A stretch of DNA of 64,000 nt, taken from the NCBI RefSeq assembly GCF_001021385.1, contig NZ_CP011773.1, forward strand, positions 6,113,407 through 6,177,406. Reading direction: 5' to 3'. Positions within the stretch are counted from its first letter, which is position 1; each line of letters starts with the position of its first letter. Source of the stretch: Mycobacterium sp. EPa45. GTDB taxonomy: Bacteria > Actinomycetota > Actinomycetes > Mycobacteriales > Mycobacteriaceae. Made by a program: the position numbers and the translations under genes. The notes beneath the pieces are model-generated. The model searched no databases, was not told the DNA's origin, and saw only the letters and a program-made list of their open reading frames with translations. Below, piece after piece: positions 23,804-32,066 of this stretch.

Positions 23804-23849
23804 GTGCGGCCAGATCCAGATGGGACGCCCCATCGCGATCTGGCCGCAC
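23804..23849. terminator. ino1 terminator hairpin
   Basis: GTGCGGCCAGATC (23804-23816) pairs perfectly with GATCTGGCCGCAC (23837-23849). After a two-base mismatch an inner stem, GATGGG/CCCATC, closes a four-base loop. It is followed by TTTCGCG. The strong stem suggests factor-independent termination of ino1. Confidence 0.8.
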
Positions 23850-23868
23850 TTTCGCGTTAGATGGCTGT

Positions 23869-24789
23869 GTGATCTCCGATGACGAACTGATCCGCCTCGA
23901 CGACGAATTCGCGCTGCTGCCCGAGAACGCCGCGCAGGCCGGAGTCAGTGGCGAGTTACCGTCGGTCGCCAGGATCGAATCCGGCCCGATCAGCGCGCTG
24001 AAGTGGGGCGCCGAAGCGCCGCAGGTCGTCTTCCTGCACGGCGGCGGCCAGAACGCCCACACCTGGGACACCGTCATCCTCGGTCTGGGTGTTCCGGCGC
24101 TCGCGATCGACCTGCCCGGCCATGGCCGCTCGGCCTGGCGAGAAGACGGCGACTACGGCCCCCGGCTGAACGCCGAAACGTTGCGGCCTGTGCTGAACGA
24201 ATGGGCGCCGAGCCCCCGACTGGTGGTCGGGATGTCATTGGGCGGGTTGACCGCGCTGCGCATCGCGACCGTCGAGCCGACCCTGGTTCCCGAGCTGGTG
24301 CTCGTCGACGTCACCCCCTCGGCGCCCGAGCGTCATGAACAGATGAGCCAGGCTCAGCTGGGCGCGGTCGCCCTGGTGCAGGGCGAGCGCACGTTCGAGA
24401 GCTTCGCGGCCATGCTGGACGTCACCGTCGCCGCCTCCCCGACCCGGAGCCGAGAGTCGCTGCGCCGCGGCGTCTTTCACAACTCAAAGCAGCTCGACGA
24501 CGGCACCTGGACCTGGCGTTACGACTCGTTCCGAAAGGGCGCGAAATCCGGCGACGGACTGCCCGAGTCGTTCGCCGGCCTGTGGGACGACGTCCCGTCC
24601 ATCACCATGCCCACCACGCTGGTGCGCGGCGCCAACTCGTTCTTCGTCAACGACGAGGATGCCGACGAATTCGCCCGAACCGCACCAGGATTCCAGCGCG
24701 TGATCAAGGTTCCCGACTCAGGTCACTCGGTCCAGGGTGACCAACCCCGCGCGCTGATCGAGATTCTGCGAGACGTGCTCGCCGGCTGA
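23869..24789 (+). CDS. alpha/beta hydrolase (Rv0045c-like)
   Basis: A 306-residue hydrolase. HGGGQNAHTWD is the oxyanion region, VGMSLGGLTAL (about 118) the Ser nucleophile elbow, and VPDSGHSVQGDQP holds the catalytic His. The Rv0045c family is an esterase with low activity toward short acyl esters. It starts at GTG 23869 just after the ino1 hairpin. The F420-type enzyme follows 52 bases later. The physiological substrate is unknown. Confidence 0.88.
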   Translation: MISDDELIRLDDEFALLPENAAQAGVSGELPSVARIESGPISALKWGAEAPQVVFLHGGGQNAHTWDTVILGLGVPALAIDLPGHGRSAWREDGDYGPRLNAETLRPVLNEWAPSPRLVVGMSLGGLTALRIATVEPTLVPELVLVDVTPSAPERHEQMSQAQLGAVALVQGERTFESFAAMLDVTVAASPTRSRESLRRGVFHNSKQLDDGTWTWRYDSFRKGAKSGDGLPESFAGLWDDVPSITMPTTLVRGANSFFVNDEDADEFARTAPGFQRVIKVPDSGHSVQGDQPRALIEILRDVLAG

Positions 24790-24829
24790 GCGTCTGCGCC
24801 CACCGGGAATACCGGCGCCGACACCGACG

Positions 24830-24835
24830 TACGGT
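24830..24835 (+). promoter_or_regulatory. -10 hexamer, leaderless F420-type gene
   Basis: TACGGT six bases before GTG 24842. Confidence 0.4.
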
Positions 24836-24841
24836 GGATAG

Positions 24842-25627
24842 GTGACCTTCCCCATTCGCATCGGCGTGCAATTGCAGCCGCAGCATTCCACCGATTACGA
24901 CCAGATCCGCGATGCCGTCCGCCGCTGTGAGGACATCGGCGTCGACGTGGTCTTCAACTGGGACCACTTCTTCCCGCTCTACGGCGATCCCGAAGGTGCG
25001 CACTTCGAGTGCTGGACCATGTTGGGCGCCTGGGCCGAGCAGACCTCGCGCGTGCAGATCGGCGCGCTGGTCACCTGCAACTCGTATCGCAACCCGGAAC
25101 TGCTGGCCGATATGGCTCGCACCGTCGACCACATCTCGGACGGCCGGCTGATCCTGGGCATCGGCTCGGGCTGGAAGCAAAAGGATTACGACGAGTACGG
25201 CTACGACTTCGGCACGGTCGGTAGCCGCCTCGACGACCTCGCGGGTGCGCTGCCGCGCATCAAATCGCGGCTGGCCAAGCTGAACCCGGCGCCGACCCGG
25301 GAGATCCCCATCCTCATCGGCGGCCAGGGCGAGAAGAAGACCCTGCGCCTGGTTGCCGAGCACGGGGATATCTGGCACGGCTTCACCAACGCCGAGACCT
25401 ACCCCGGCAAGGCCGAGGTGCTCGACCGGCACTGCTCGGACGTCGGCCGCGAGCCGGGCCAGATCGAGCGTTCCTCGGGTGTGGAAGGCCGCGACCGCGA
25501 CACCATCGTCGCCAACGCGGAGGCCCTGACCGGGTTGGGCGTGACGCTGCTGACCGTCGGCTGCGACGGACCGGACTACGACCTCGGGCCGGCCGAGGCT
25601 TTGGTGAGCTGGCGCGACAGCCGCTAG
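24842..25627 (+). CDS. LLM-class F420-dependent oxidoreductase (Rv0044c-like)
   Basis: A 261-residue TIM-barrel protein of the luciferase-like monooxygenase/F420 superfamily. It starts [21 protein letters not shown], with [56 protein letters not shown] and [24 protein letters not shown]. Most mycobacterial members use F420 and hydride-transfer chemistry; the substrate is unknown. GTG 24842 has a -10 close upstream. It converges on the P450 gene with only 12 bases between stops. Confidence 0.87.
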   Translation: MTFPIRIGVQLQPQHSTDYDQIRDAVRRCEDIGVDVVFNWDHFFPLYGDPEGAHFECWTMLGAWAEQTSRVQIGALVTCNSYRNPELLADMARTVDHISDGRLILGIGSGWKQKDYDEYGYDFGTVGSRLDDLAGALPRIKSRLAKLNPAPTREIPILIGGQGEKKTLRLVAEHGDIWHGFTNAETYPGKAEVLDRHCSDVGREPGQIERSSGVEGRDRDTIVANAEALTGLGVTLLTVGCDGPDYDLGPAEALVSWRDSR

Positions 25628-25639
25628 ATCCGATTGCCG

Positions 25640-26812
25640 CTAGCAGGGCTCGAATTCCAGCGGCAGCGACTCCAGACCGAAGGTGCCGGCGGGCCACAGC
25701 GTGGTGGCCTCGCCGGCCAACCGGTAGTCCGGAATGCGCGCGTGGAACTCCTCGATGGTCAGCCGCAGTTCGCGGCGTGCCAGGTGCGAACCGAGGCACC
25801 GGTGGATACCACCGCCGAATCCGAGGTGGACGGCCTTGGCGTTCAGATCCATCTCGTTCGCCGTATAGGCATACGGCCCATCGCGATTCGCGGTGAACAG
25901 CATCAGCATGACCTGTGAGTTCGCCGGGATCGTCACGCCTTCGACCTCGACGTCGGCGGTCGTCACGCGCGGCACGCCCGGTACCGGGCCGTCCAAACGC
26001 AGCACCTCTTCGACGAAAGGCGGGATCAACGACGAGTCGTCGATCAGCCGGTGACGCAGTACCGGGTCCTTGGCCAGGGTGAGCAATGCGAAACCGATCG
26101 CACCGGTGACGGTGTCCAGCCCCGCCAGGATGATCAGGAAGCACAACCCGAGGATCTCGGCGTCCGTCCAGGCTTCGTCGCCGTCGAGGGCCAAGATGTT
26201 GCTCAGCATATCGTCGCCAGGGTGAGTTTTCTTGATCTCGATCTGCTCGGCGAGGAACCCGAAAAGTGCTATGCTGCAATCGATTACCGACTGCGACGTC
26301 TCCTGGCCCAGTGACGAGATGTCGGCACCCTTGATGATCCCGCTCACCCAGGTCAGGAATGTGGGCAGGTGCTCCAGCGGCAGGCCGAACAATGTCAGGA
26401 TCGCCTGGGTGGGGAATTTGTAGGACAGGTCGGCGACGACGTCGCAGCGGCCGAGCGGGGCGAACTTGTCGATGTGCCCGCGCAACTGCGCCCGCAGATC
26501 GCCGTCCATTTCCGCCATGCGTTTGGGGCCGAACATCGGATCCAGCACCCGCCGGTAGTCCGCGTGCTTGGGCGGATCGATCGCGATCGGAATCATCTGC
26601 ACGGCGTTGGCGACCCCGTCGAAGGCCCGCGCCGAGGAAAACAACTCGGGGTGCTTCTGGGCGAACCGGACGCCCTCGTAACTGGTGATCATCCACAGCG
26701 AACCGACCCGATACACCGGCCCTGGCTTCCGCAGATAGTCCACGGCGGCGGTACGCCCGCTCGGGATCGGAGTATCCGCATAGTAGCCGTCAGGCATTTC
26801 CAGCGTCGTCAT
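25640..26812 (-). CDS. cytochrome P450
   Basis: A 390-residue soluble bacterial P450. The I-helix oxygen-activation motif is AGLDTVTG, the ExxR is EEVLR, and the heme loop FGGGIHRCLGSHLAR carries the Cys ligand. It needs ferredoxin and ferredoxin reductase partners, none of which are adjacent. It lies between the Rv0044c-like and Rv0043c-like genes, which adjoin directly in M. tuberculosis as I recall, so it looks like an insertion or a loss elsewhere. ATG 26812 has a TACGCT -10 six bases upstream. It is divergent from the GntR regulator, which may control it. The CYP family is not assignable by eye. Confidence 0.93.
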   Translation of the reverse strand: MTTLEMPDGYYADTPIPSGRTAAVDYLRKPGPVYRVGSLWMITSYEGVRFAQKHPELFSSARAFDGVANAVQMIPIAIDPPKHADYRRVLDPMFGPKRMAEMDGDLRAQLRGHIDKFAPLGRCDVVADLSYKFPTQAILTLFGLPLEHLPTFLTWVSGIIKGADISSLGQETSQSVIDCSIALFGFLAEQIEIKKTHPGDDMLSNILALDGDEAWTDAEILGLCFLIILAGLDTVTGAIGFALLTLAKDPVLRHRLIDDSSLIPPFVEEVLRLDGPVPGVPRVTTADVEVEGVTIPANSQVMLMLFTANRDGPYAYTANEMDLNAKAVHLGFGGGIHRCLGSHLARRELRLTIEEFHARIPDYRLAGEATTLWPAGTFGLESLPLEFEPC

Positions 26813-26818
26813 TGGCGG

Positions 26819-26824
26819 AGCGTA
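26819..26824 (-). promoter_or_regulatory. -10 hexamer, leaderless P450 gene
   Basis: TACGCT on the minus strand, six bases before ATG 26812, in the divergent region with the GntR regulator. Confidence 0.45.
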
Positions 26825-26926
26825 ACGAGACTCACAGTCTTGTTTGCACAGATTCGGCGAGATACCCGCTAGTAACCAGGAAGATTGCGGCGAGTGCTAC
26901 GCCTCCTGGATGCGGCGGAGAGGGAA

Positions 26927-27595
26927 ATGCCCAAACGCTACGGGGTCAAAGAGAAGGACTTGGTCGTTGCGTACGTCCTCGACATGCTCCTCACCGGCCG
27001 GCTGCGGTCGGGAGATCGGCTGGACCGCAACGAGATCACCGCTGCCCTCGGGCTGAGTCGCGTGCCCGTCCAGGAAGGGCTCAATCAGCTCGAACACGAC
27101 GGCATCCTGGAGTCGCGTTATCACCGCGGGGCGTTCGTCCGCCGCTTCGACGCGGACGTACTACGCGAGCACCATGAGGTACACGGTCTGTTGACCGGTG
27201 CGGCGGCCGCCCGCGCCGCCGCCGATCCCCGGCCCGATGTACTCGACAGACTCGAGCAGTTGATGGCCGGCATGCGTGCCGCGACCGAATCGCGCGAATT
27301 CCTCAACACCGCAGACGCGTACCGCGAGATCGTGCTCGAGGAATACGCCGGCCCGCGCCTGACCGCGGGCATCCGCGCGTCACGCGGCTTCATGCCGCAG
27401 GAGTTCTGGGCCACCCATCCCGACACCGTGGCCCAGCTGTTGCCGCTCGCCGAGGCCGAGCACGCCGCGATCCGCCGTCGCCATCCGGCGGCAGCGCGAC
27501 AGGCCTGCCTGGACCGTACCGATCTGATGGCCGACGTGCTGGTCGTCGAGCTGCATCGGCGCGGGGTGCTCGGTGGTCACTTGGATTCCGTCTGA
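26927..27595 (+). CDS. GntR-family regulator, FadR/FCD type (Rv0043c-like)
   Basis: A 222-residue regulator. The winged helix (about 5-75) has LRSGDRLDRNEITAALGLSR, VPVQEGLNQLEHDGILESR and the wing YHRGAFVRRF. A helical FCD ligand-binding domain (about 85-215) includes HAAIRRRHPAAARQACLDRTDLM. FCD proteins usually bind organic acids. ATG 26927 directly follows GGAGAGGGAA, preferred to the longer frame starting 26885. It is divergent from the P450 gene and 44 bases upstream of the ABC transporter gene, so either could be its target. Confidence 0.9.
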   Translation: MPKRYGVKEKDLVVAYVLDMLLTGRLRSGDRLDRNEITAALGLSRVPVQEGLNQLEHDGILESRYHRGAFVRRFDADVLREHHEVHGLLTGAAAARAAADPRPDVLDRLEQLMAGMRAATESREFLNTADAYREIVLEEYAGPRLTAGIRASRGFMPQEFWATHPDTVAQLLPLAEAEHAAIRRRHPAAARQACLDRTDLMADVLVVELHRRGVLGGHLDSV

Positions 27596-27626
27596 TCGCA
27601 AGGCGTGCCGGGATGGCCCCGGGCAG

Positions 27627-27632
27627 TACCTT
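27627..27632 (+). promoter_or_regulatory. -10 hexamer, leaderless ABC transporter gene
   Basis: TACCTT seven bases before ATG 27640. It favours this start over ATG 27613. Confidence 0.4.
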
Positions 27633-27639
27633 GCTAGTG

Positions 27640-29409
27640 ATGCCTTTACACATACGTCTGGCGGCAATGCTGTCGGTCCTGCTGATGGTCGCCGGGTTGG
27701 TGGCCGCCGCACCCGCGGGCGCGGACCAGTGCGCACCGCCGGGCAAGGAGTCGGCCAGTGCGCTGCCGACCAACCTGGCCGCCGCGGCCAAGGGGCCGGA
27801 AGCCGACAAGTACACCACCGCCACCGTGGAGCCGCTGACGTCGGTGAACCGGGACGGGCTCGGCCTGATCACCCCGGGCACGCTGACGGTGGGCACGCTG
27901 TCGGATGCGCCACCGAGTATCTGCATCGACTCGAAGGGACAGTTCACCGGGTTCGACAACGAGCTGCTGCGGGCGATCGCCGACAAGCTCGGCTTGAAGA
28001 TCTCGTTCGTCGGCACCGAGTTCTCCGGTCTCCTCGCCCAGGTGGCCGCCCGTCGCTTCGACGTCGGATCGTCGTCGATCACCACCACCGATGCGCGCAG
28101 GCGAACCGTCGGCTTCACCAACGGCTACGACTTCGGCTACTTCTCGTTGGTGGTGCCGTCGGGTTCACCGATCACCGGCTTCGAAAAACTCGGACCGGGT
28201 CAACGCATCGGGGTGGTGCAGGGCACCGTGCAGGAGGCCTACCTGGTCGACACACTGCACCTGCAGCCGGTGAAGTTCCCCGACTACAACACCGTCTACG
28301 CCAGCCTGAAGACCCGACAGATCGACGCATGGGTGGCTCCGTCACAGCAGGCGGTCGGCACGGTCAAGCCCGGCGATCCGGCGCAAATCGTTGAAAACAC
28401 TTTCAGCTTGGACAATTTCGTCGCCTATGCGGTGGCGAATGAGAACAAGCCGTTGATCGACGCGTTGAACGCAGGGCTCGATGCCGTCATCGCCGACGGC
28501 ACCTGGTCGCGGCTGTACTCCGACTGGGTGCCCAGAGCTTTACCACCGGGCTGGAAGCCGGGGTCCAAGGCGGCGCCCGTACCGCAGCTGCCGGACTTCG
28601 CCGCAATCGCCGCGGCTCACAAGAAACCCGCCGGCACGGCGACAGCCCCGAAGTCGGTGCTGACGCAGCTGCGCGAGTCGTTCGTGGACTGGAACCTCTA
28701 CAAGCAGGCGATCCCCGATCTGCTCACCACCGGGCTGCCCAACACGTTGATCCTGACCATCAGCGCCAGTGTCATCGGGCTGCTGCTCGGCATGGTGCTG
28801 GCCGTCGCCGGCATCTCGCGCTCGCGATGGCTGCGTTGGCCGGCCCGGGTCTACACCGACATCTTCCGCGGGTTGCCGGAGGTGGTGATCATCCTGCTGA
28901 TCGGCCTGGGTATCGGGCCGGTCGTCGGCGGTCTGACCGGCAACAACCCGTACCCGCTGGGCATCGCCGCGCTCGGACTGATGGCGGCGGCCTATATCGG
29001 CGAGATCTTCCGCTCCGGCATTCAGAGCGTGGACGCCGGGCAGCTGGAGGCGTCGCGCGCACTCGGGTTCAGTTATGCCTCGTCGATGCGATTGGTGGTC
29101 GTCCCGCAGGGTGTGCGACGCGTGCTCCCCGCCTTGGTGAACCAGTTCATCTCGCTGCTGAAAGCCTCGTCGCTGGTGTATTTCCTCGGTCTGATCGCCA
29201 GTCAGCGCGAGCTGTTCCAGGTGGGCCGTGACCTCAACGCACAAACCGGCAATCTGTCGCCGTTGGTGGCGGCCGGCCTGTTCTACCTGTTGCTGACGAT
29301 TCCGCTGACCCACCTGGTGAACTACATCGACGCCCGGCTACGCCGCGGCCGCACGGAGCCCGACGACGATCCGCTCGCGCCGCCCACCACGACCCAGGAG
29401 ATGGTGTGA
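27640..29409 (+). CDS. amino-acid ABC transporter, fused substrate-binding protein and permease
   Basis: A 589-residue fusion. A signal peptide (MPLHIRLAAMLSVLLMVAGL, cleavage near AGA) is followed by a SBP_bac_3-type periplasmic domain (about 75-310: GTLTVGTLSDAPPSICIDSKG, FTGFDNELLRAIADKLGLK, DVGSSSITTTDARRRTVGFT, GVVQGTVQEAYL). After a Pro/Ala linker comes a HisM/GlnP-type permease (about 360-570) with LTTGLPNTLILTISASVIGL and the EAA loop LEASRALGFSYASSMRLVVVPQG. It imports polar amino acids or similar compounds with the ATPase encoded next. Fusion of receptor and channel is known in Gram-positive GlnPQ systems. The specific ligand is not predictable from what I see. Confidence 0.92.
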   Translation: MPLHIRLAAMLSVLLMVAGLVAAAPAGADQCAPPGKESASALPTNLAAAAKGPEADKYTTATVEPLTSVNRDGLGLITPGTLTVGTLSDAPPSICIDSKGQFTGFDNELLRAIADKLGLKISFVGTEFSGLLAQVAARRFDVGSSSITTTDARRRTVGFTNGYDFGYFSLVVPSGSPITGFEKLGPGQRIGVVQGTVQEAYLVDTLHLQPVKFPDYNTVYASLKTRQIDAWVAPSQQAVGTVKPGDPAQIVENTFSLDNFVAYAVANENKPLIDALNAGLDAVIADGTWSRLYSDWVPRALPPGWKPGSKAAPVPQLPDFAAIAAAHKKPAGTATAPKSVLTQLRESFVDWNLYKQAIPDLLTTGLPNTLILTISASVIGLLLGMVLAVAGISRSRWLRWPARVYTDIFRGLPEVVIILLIGLGIGPVVGGLTGNNPYPLGIAALGLMAAAYIGEIFRSGIQSVDAGQLEASRALGFSYASSMRLVVVPQGVRRVLPALVNQFISLLKASSLVYFLGLIASQRELFQVGRDLNAQTGNLSPLVAAGLFYLLLTIPLTHLVNYIDARLRRGRTEPDDDPLAPPTTTQEMV

Positions 29410-30149
29410 TGGCGTCTCTTCCCGAGCCGGTTTCGTTGGCCTCCAACGACATTCACCTGGCATTCGGCACCAACCAGGTGTTGCGCGGCGTAGACCTCGA
29501 CGTTCCCGCCGGCACCACGACGGCAGTGATCGGGCCGTCGGGCTCGGGTAAGTCGACGCTGCTGCGCACGCTGAACCGACTCTACGAACCCGACCGCGGG
29601 GACATCCTGCTCGACGGCAAGTCCGTGCTGAGTGACGATCCCGACGCACTGCGCCAGCGCATCGGCATGGTGTTCCAGCAGTTCAATCTCTTCCCGCACC
29701 GCAGCGTGCTGGACAACGTCGCACTGGCGCCACGCAAGCTCAAGCGGCTGTCGGCCGACGAGTCTCGCGAGCTGGCGCTGGCACAACTGGACCGAGTCGG
29801 GCTCAAACACAAGGCCGAGGTGCGCCCGGCCACGCTCTCCGGCGGCCAGCAGCAGCGCGTCGCGATCGCGCGGGCACTGGCGATGGCCCCGCAGGTGATG
29901 TTCTTCGACGAGGCCACCTCGGCTCTGGATCCCGAGCTGGTCAAGGGCATCTTGGCGCTGATCGCCGAGCTCGGTTCGGACGGGATGACGATGGTGGTCG
30001 TCACCCACGAGATGGGGTTCGCCCAGTCGACCGCGGATTCGGTGGTGTTCATGGACTACGGCCAGGTGATCGAATCCGGGCCACCGGACAAGATCTTCAC
30101 GGCCGCCGAGACCGAGCGTCTGCAGCGTTTCCTGTCGCAAGTTCTGTAA
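29409..30149 (+). CDS. amino-acid ABC transporter ATP-binding protein
   Basis: A 246-residue ATPase. Walker A is GPSGSGKST, the Q-loop is VFQQFNLFPH, the ABC signature is LSGGQQQR, and Walker B is VMFFDEATSALD, followed by the His switch VVVTHEMGF. It is GlnQ/HisP-like. ATG 29409 overlaps the permease TGA by one base (TGATG); GTG 29406 is an alternative. It energises the fused receptor-permease. A small inverted repeat after its stop may terminate or regulate. Confidence 0.95.
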   Translation: MASLPEPVSLASNDIHLAFGTNQVLRGVDLDVPAGTTTAVIGPSGSGKSTLLRTLNRLYEPDRGDILLDGKSVLSDDPDALRQRIGMVFQQFNLFPHRSVLDNVALAPRKLKRLSADESRELALAQLDRVGLKHKAEVRPATLSGGQQQRVAIARALAMAPQVMFFDEATSALDPELVKGILALIAELGSDGMTMVVVTHEMGFAQSTADSVVFMDYGQVIESGPPDKIFTAAETERLQRFLSQVL

Positions 30150-30161
30150 GTCCTGGCAGAA

Positions 30162-30180
30162 AACCGCGTATCACGCGGTT
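30162..30180. promoter_or_regulatory. 7-bp inverted repeat before marR-type gene
   Basis: AACCGCG and CGCGGTT are separated by TATCA, 13 bases after the ABC ATPase stop and about 32 bases before the MarR gene start. It overlaps a TTGACA at 30179-30184. It could be the MarR operator or a terminator. Confidence 0.45.
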
Positions 30181-30197
30181 GACAACCGCTGACAGGT

Positions 30198-30203
30198 TAG
30201 ACT
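30198..30203 (+). promoter_or_regulatory. -10 hexamer, leaderless marR-type gene
   Basis: TAGACT eight bases before ATG 30212. A TTGACA -35 at 30179-30184 is close (spacer 13), too short for a standard pair. Confidence 0.4.
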
Positions 30204-30211
30204 AGCGAACT

Positions 30212-30670
30212 ATGATTGAGGCCGAGCCGCAGGTCACTGACCTGTCCGGGGACCTGCAACGGGTCCTGTCGAAGCTCTTTTCGGTCTTGCGCCGTGCCGA
30301 CACCAAGTCCAGTACCGCCGGAGCCGACCTCACCCTTGCACAGCTGTCCATCCTGCTGACCCTGCTGGATCAGGGTCCGATCCGGATGACCGAGCTGGCC
30401 GCGCGCGAACGCGTGCGCACCCCGACCACGACCGTGGCGATCCGCCGTCTGGAGAAGCTCGGGTTGGTCAAGCGGTCCCGTGACCCCTCGGATCTGCGGG
30501 CCGTGCTGGTCGAGGTCACCCCGCAGGGGCTGGTGCAGCACCGCGAGGCGCTGGCCGTGCGGCGCGCGAACCTGGCCGCCCTGCTGTCGAAGCTGACCGA
30601 CGAAGAGCGCGACACTCTGGCCGCGGCACTGCGACCGCTGGAGCGGTTGGCCGAACAGGCCGAGACCTAG
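30212..30670 (+). CDS. MarR-family transcriptional regulator (Rv0042c-like)
   Basis: A 152-residue MarR protein. Its winged helix is visible in LTLAQLSILLTLLDQGPIRM, TELAARERVRTPTTTVAIRRLE and the wing KRSRDPSDLRAVLVEVTPQG. Dimerisation helices lie at both ends. MarR proteins respond to phenolics or oxidants. ATG 30212 appears leaderless. It converges with the glycoside hydrolase gene, only three bases between stops. An inverted repeat at 30162-30180 is a plausible autoregulatory site. Confidence 0.92.
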   Translation: MIEAEPQVTDLSGDLQRVLSKLFSVLRRADTKSSTAGADLTLAQLSILLTLLDQGPIRMTELAARERVRTPTTTVAIRRLEKLGLVKRSRDPSDLRAVLVEVTPQGLVQHREALAVRRANLAALLSKLTDEERDTLAAALRPLERLAEQAET

Positions 30671-30673
30671 GGT

Positions 30674-32014
30674 CTAGCCCAGCCAGTCCAACACCGCCGC
30701 GGCGGTCCAGGACTGTTGCATGCTGCCCAGTGGCTCGCCGGTGAACGGCTCGTAATACTCGGCGAAGGTGCCGTCGCTGGCCTGCCGAAGACCTTCCTGG
30801 CGTAGCAGCAGCGAGCGCTCCGACCATCCCCGGCGCGCGAACGCCCACGAGAACAGCCATGTCAGCACCGGCCAGACCGGGCCACGCCAGTACTCCCGGG
30901 GCCGGAAATCCTTGGAAACCGGTGACGTCGAGGGGATCACCGCATATTTCAGGTCCGGGTGTCCGCTGAACCGGGGGCCTTCCAGAACCCGCAGCAGCGC
31001 ACGTTCGCGGTCGTGCGGCAAGCCGCCGCACAGCAGCGGTGCAAACTGCGCGGCCGTCTCGGTGGCGATCCATTTGTCTGTTCTGACATCGAAATCCCGT
31101 GCAGCCCCGGTCCTTTCGTCGGTCGTCTCGACGACGCCCTGCCGGAACCGCTGGGCCCACGAGTAGAGGTCACGGACGTCGGCGTTGGGCCGTTTGTAGT
31201 CCTCGCCGATGTTGGCCAACACATCGCACGCCACCGCGAAGATCGCCGAGACGAAGACGTCTTCGACGGCGAAGCTCATCACCTTCGGCAGCAGATCGTC
31301 GTCGTAGCGAACCGATTTCATCTCTTCGAGCAGCCACAGGTAGCGGTCGTACTCGGTGTCGGACGGCCGCTGGCTGGCATCGGTGACGATGTGGTTGTCC
31401 TCGCGCTGGTACTCCGGCAGATTGCCGGGAATCACGTTGGCGTACGCGGAATCCCAGCGTGGCGAGTTGTCCATCCCGGATTCCCAGCCGTGGTACAGGG
31501 TGATGCGCCCGTGGCCGTTTTGATCGCGGGCCTCGGCCAGCCAGCGATGCCAGCGCACCAGATCCGGCCAGCGGCGGTCCAGGAATGCTTCGGCGACGGC
31601 ACGGGTGGAGCGGCCCCTGGTGCGGGCACGATCCAGAATGCGTTGCACCGCAATGGCATGCACCGGCGGCTGGGTGATACCCGAGGTGTGCCGGGTGCGC
31701 GGGGCGTTGGCCGCCAACGCCGAGGTGGCCCAGCGGGCCGGGCCCGGGAAGTATCCGTCGACCCCGTTGGCGAACACGATGTGCGGGATCATCCCGTTCG
31801 TCCACTGCGCCGACAGCAGGGTGTCGAGTTCGACCACGGCGCGCTCGACGCTCAGCGGGGCCAGTCCGACGGCGACGAACGCCGCGTCCCAGCTCCACAT
31901 GTGCGGATAGAGCAGTGGCGCCGCGGAGGTCATCACGCCCAGGTCGTTACCGCGCAGAAGGTAGGCCGCGCGGGCCGCCAACTGTGTCGGGCCGAAGCTC
32001 GGGTCGTATGCCAC
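30674..32014 (-). CDS. ggh: glucosylglycerate hydrolase, GH63-like (alpha/alpha)6 enzyme
   Basis: A 446-residue enzyme matching the length and residues I recall for M. hassiacum GgH. Asp43 lies in MWSWDAAF, Asp182 in GWESGMDNSPRWD and Glu419 in FAEYYEPFTGEPLG; in GgH, Asp182 and Glu419 are the catalytic acids. It hydrolyses glucosylglycerate (and mannosylglycerate) to sugar and glycerate, and is linked in rapid growers to recovery from nitrogen starvation. No signal peptide is seen, so it acts in the cytosol. The start is GTG 32014; the open frame further upstream is antisense to the SDR gene and rejected. It is divergent from that SDR. Confidence 0.88.
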   Translation of the reverse strand: MAYDPSFGPTQLAARAAYLLRGNDLGVMTSAAPLLYPHMWSWDAAFVAVGLAPLSVERAVVELDTLLSAQWTNGMIPHIVFANGVDGYFPGPARWATSALAANAPRTRHTSGITQPPVHAIAVQRILDRARTRGRSTRAVAEAFLDRRWPDLVRWHRWLAEARDQNGHGRITLYHGWESGMDNSPRWDSAYANVIPGNLPEYQREDNHIVTDASQRPSDTEYDRYLWLLEEMKSVRYDDDLLPKVMSFAVEDVFVSAIFAVACDVLANIGEDYKRPNADVRDLYSWAQRFRQGVVETTDERTGAARDFDVRTDKWIATETAAQFAPLLCGGLPHDRERALLRVLEGPRFSGHPDLKYAVIPSTSPVSKDFRPREYWRGPVWPVLTWLFSWAFARRGWSERSLLLRQEGLRQASDGTFAEYYEPFTGEPLGSMQQSWTAAAVLDWLG

Positions 32015-32054
32015 GCGTTCATTCTGCGGCGCGGGAGTCCGAAACGCAGGTCGG

Positions 32055-32060
32055 TAGGGT
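32055..32060 (+). promoter_or_regulatory. -10 hexamer, leaderless SDR gene
   Basis: TAGGGT six bases before GTG 32067. It supports that start and therefore translation of repeat copy 2. Confidence 0.4.
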
Positions 32061-32066
32061 GGGTTT

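Noticed and set aside
30179..30203. TTGACA with TAGACT as a full SigA promoter
   Set aside because: Spacer is only 13 bases; kept only the -10 as a likely leaderless promoter.
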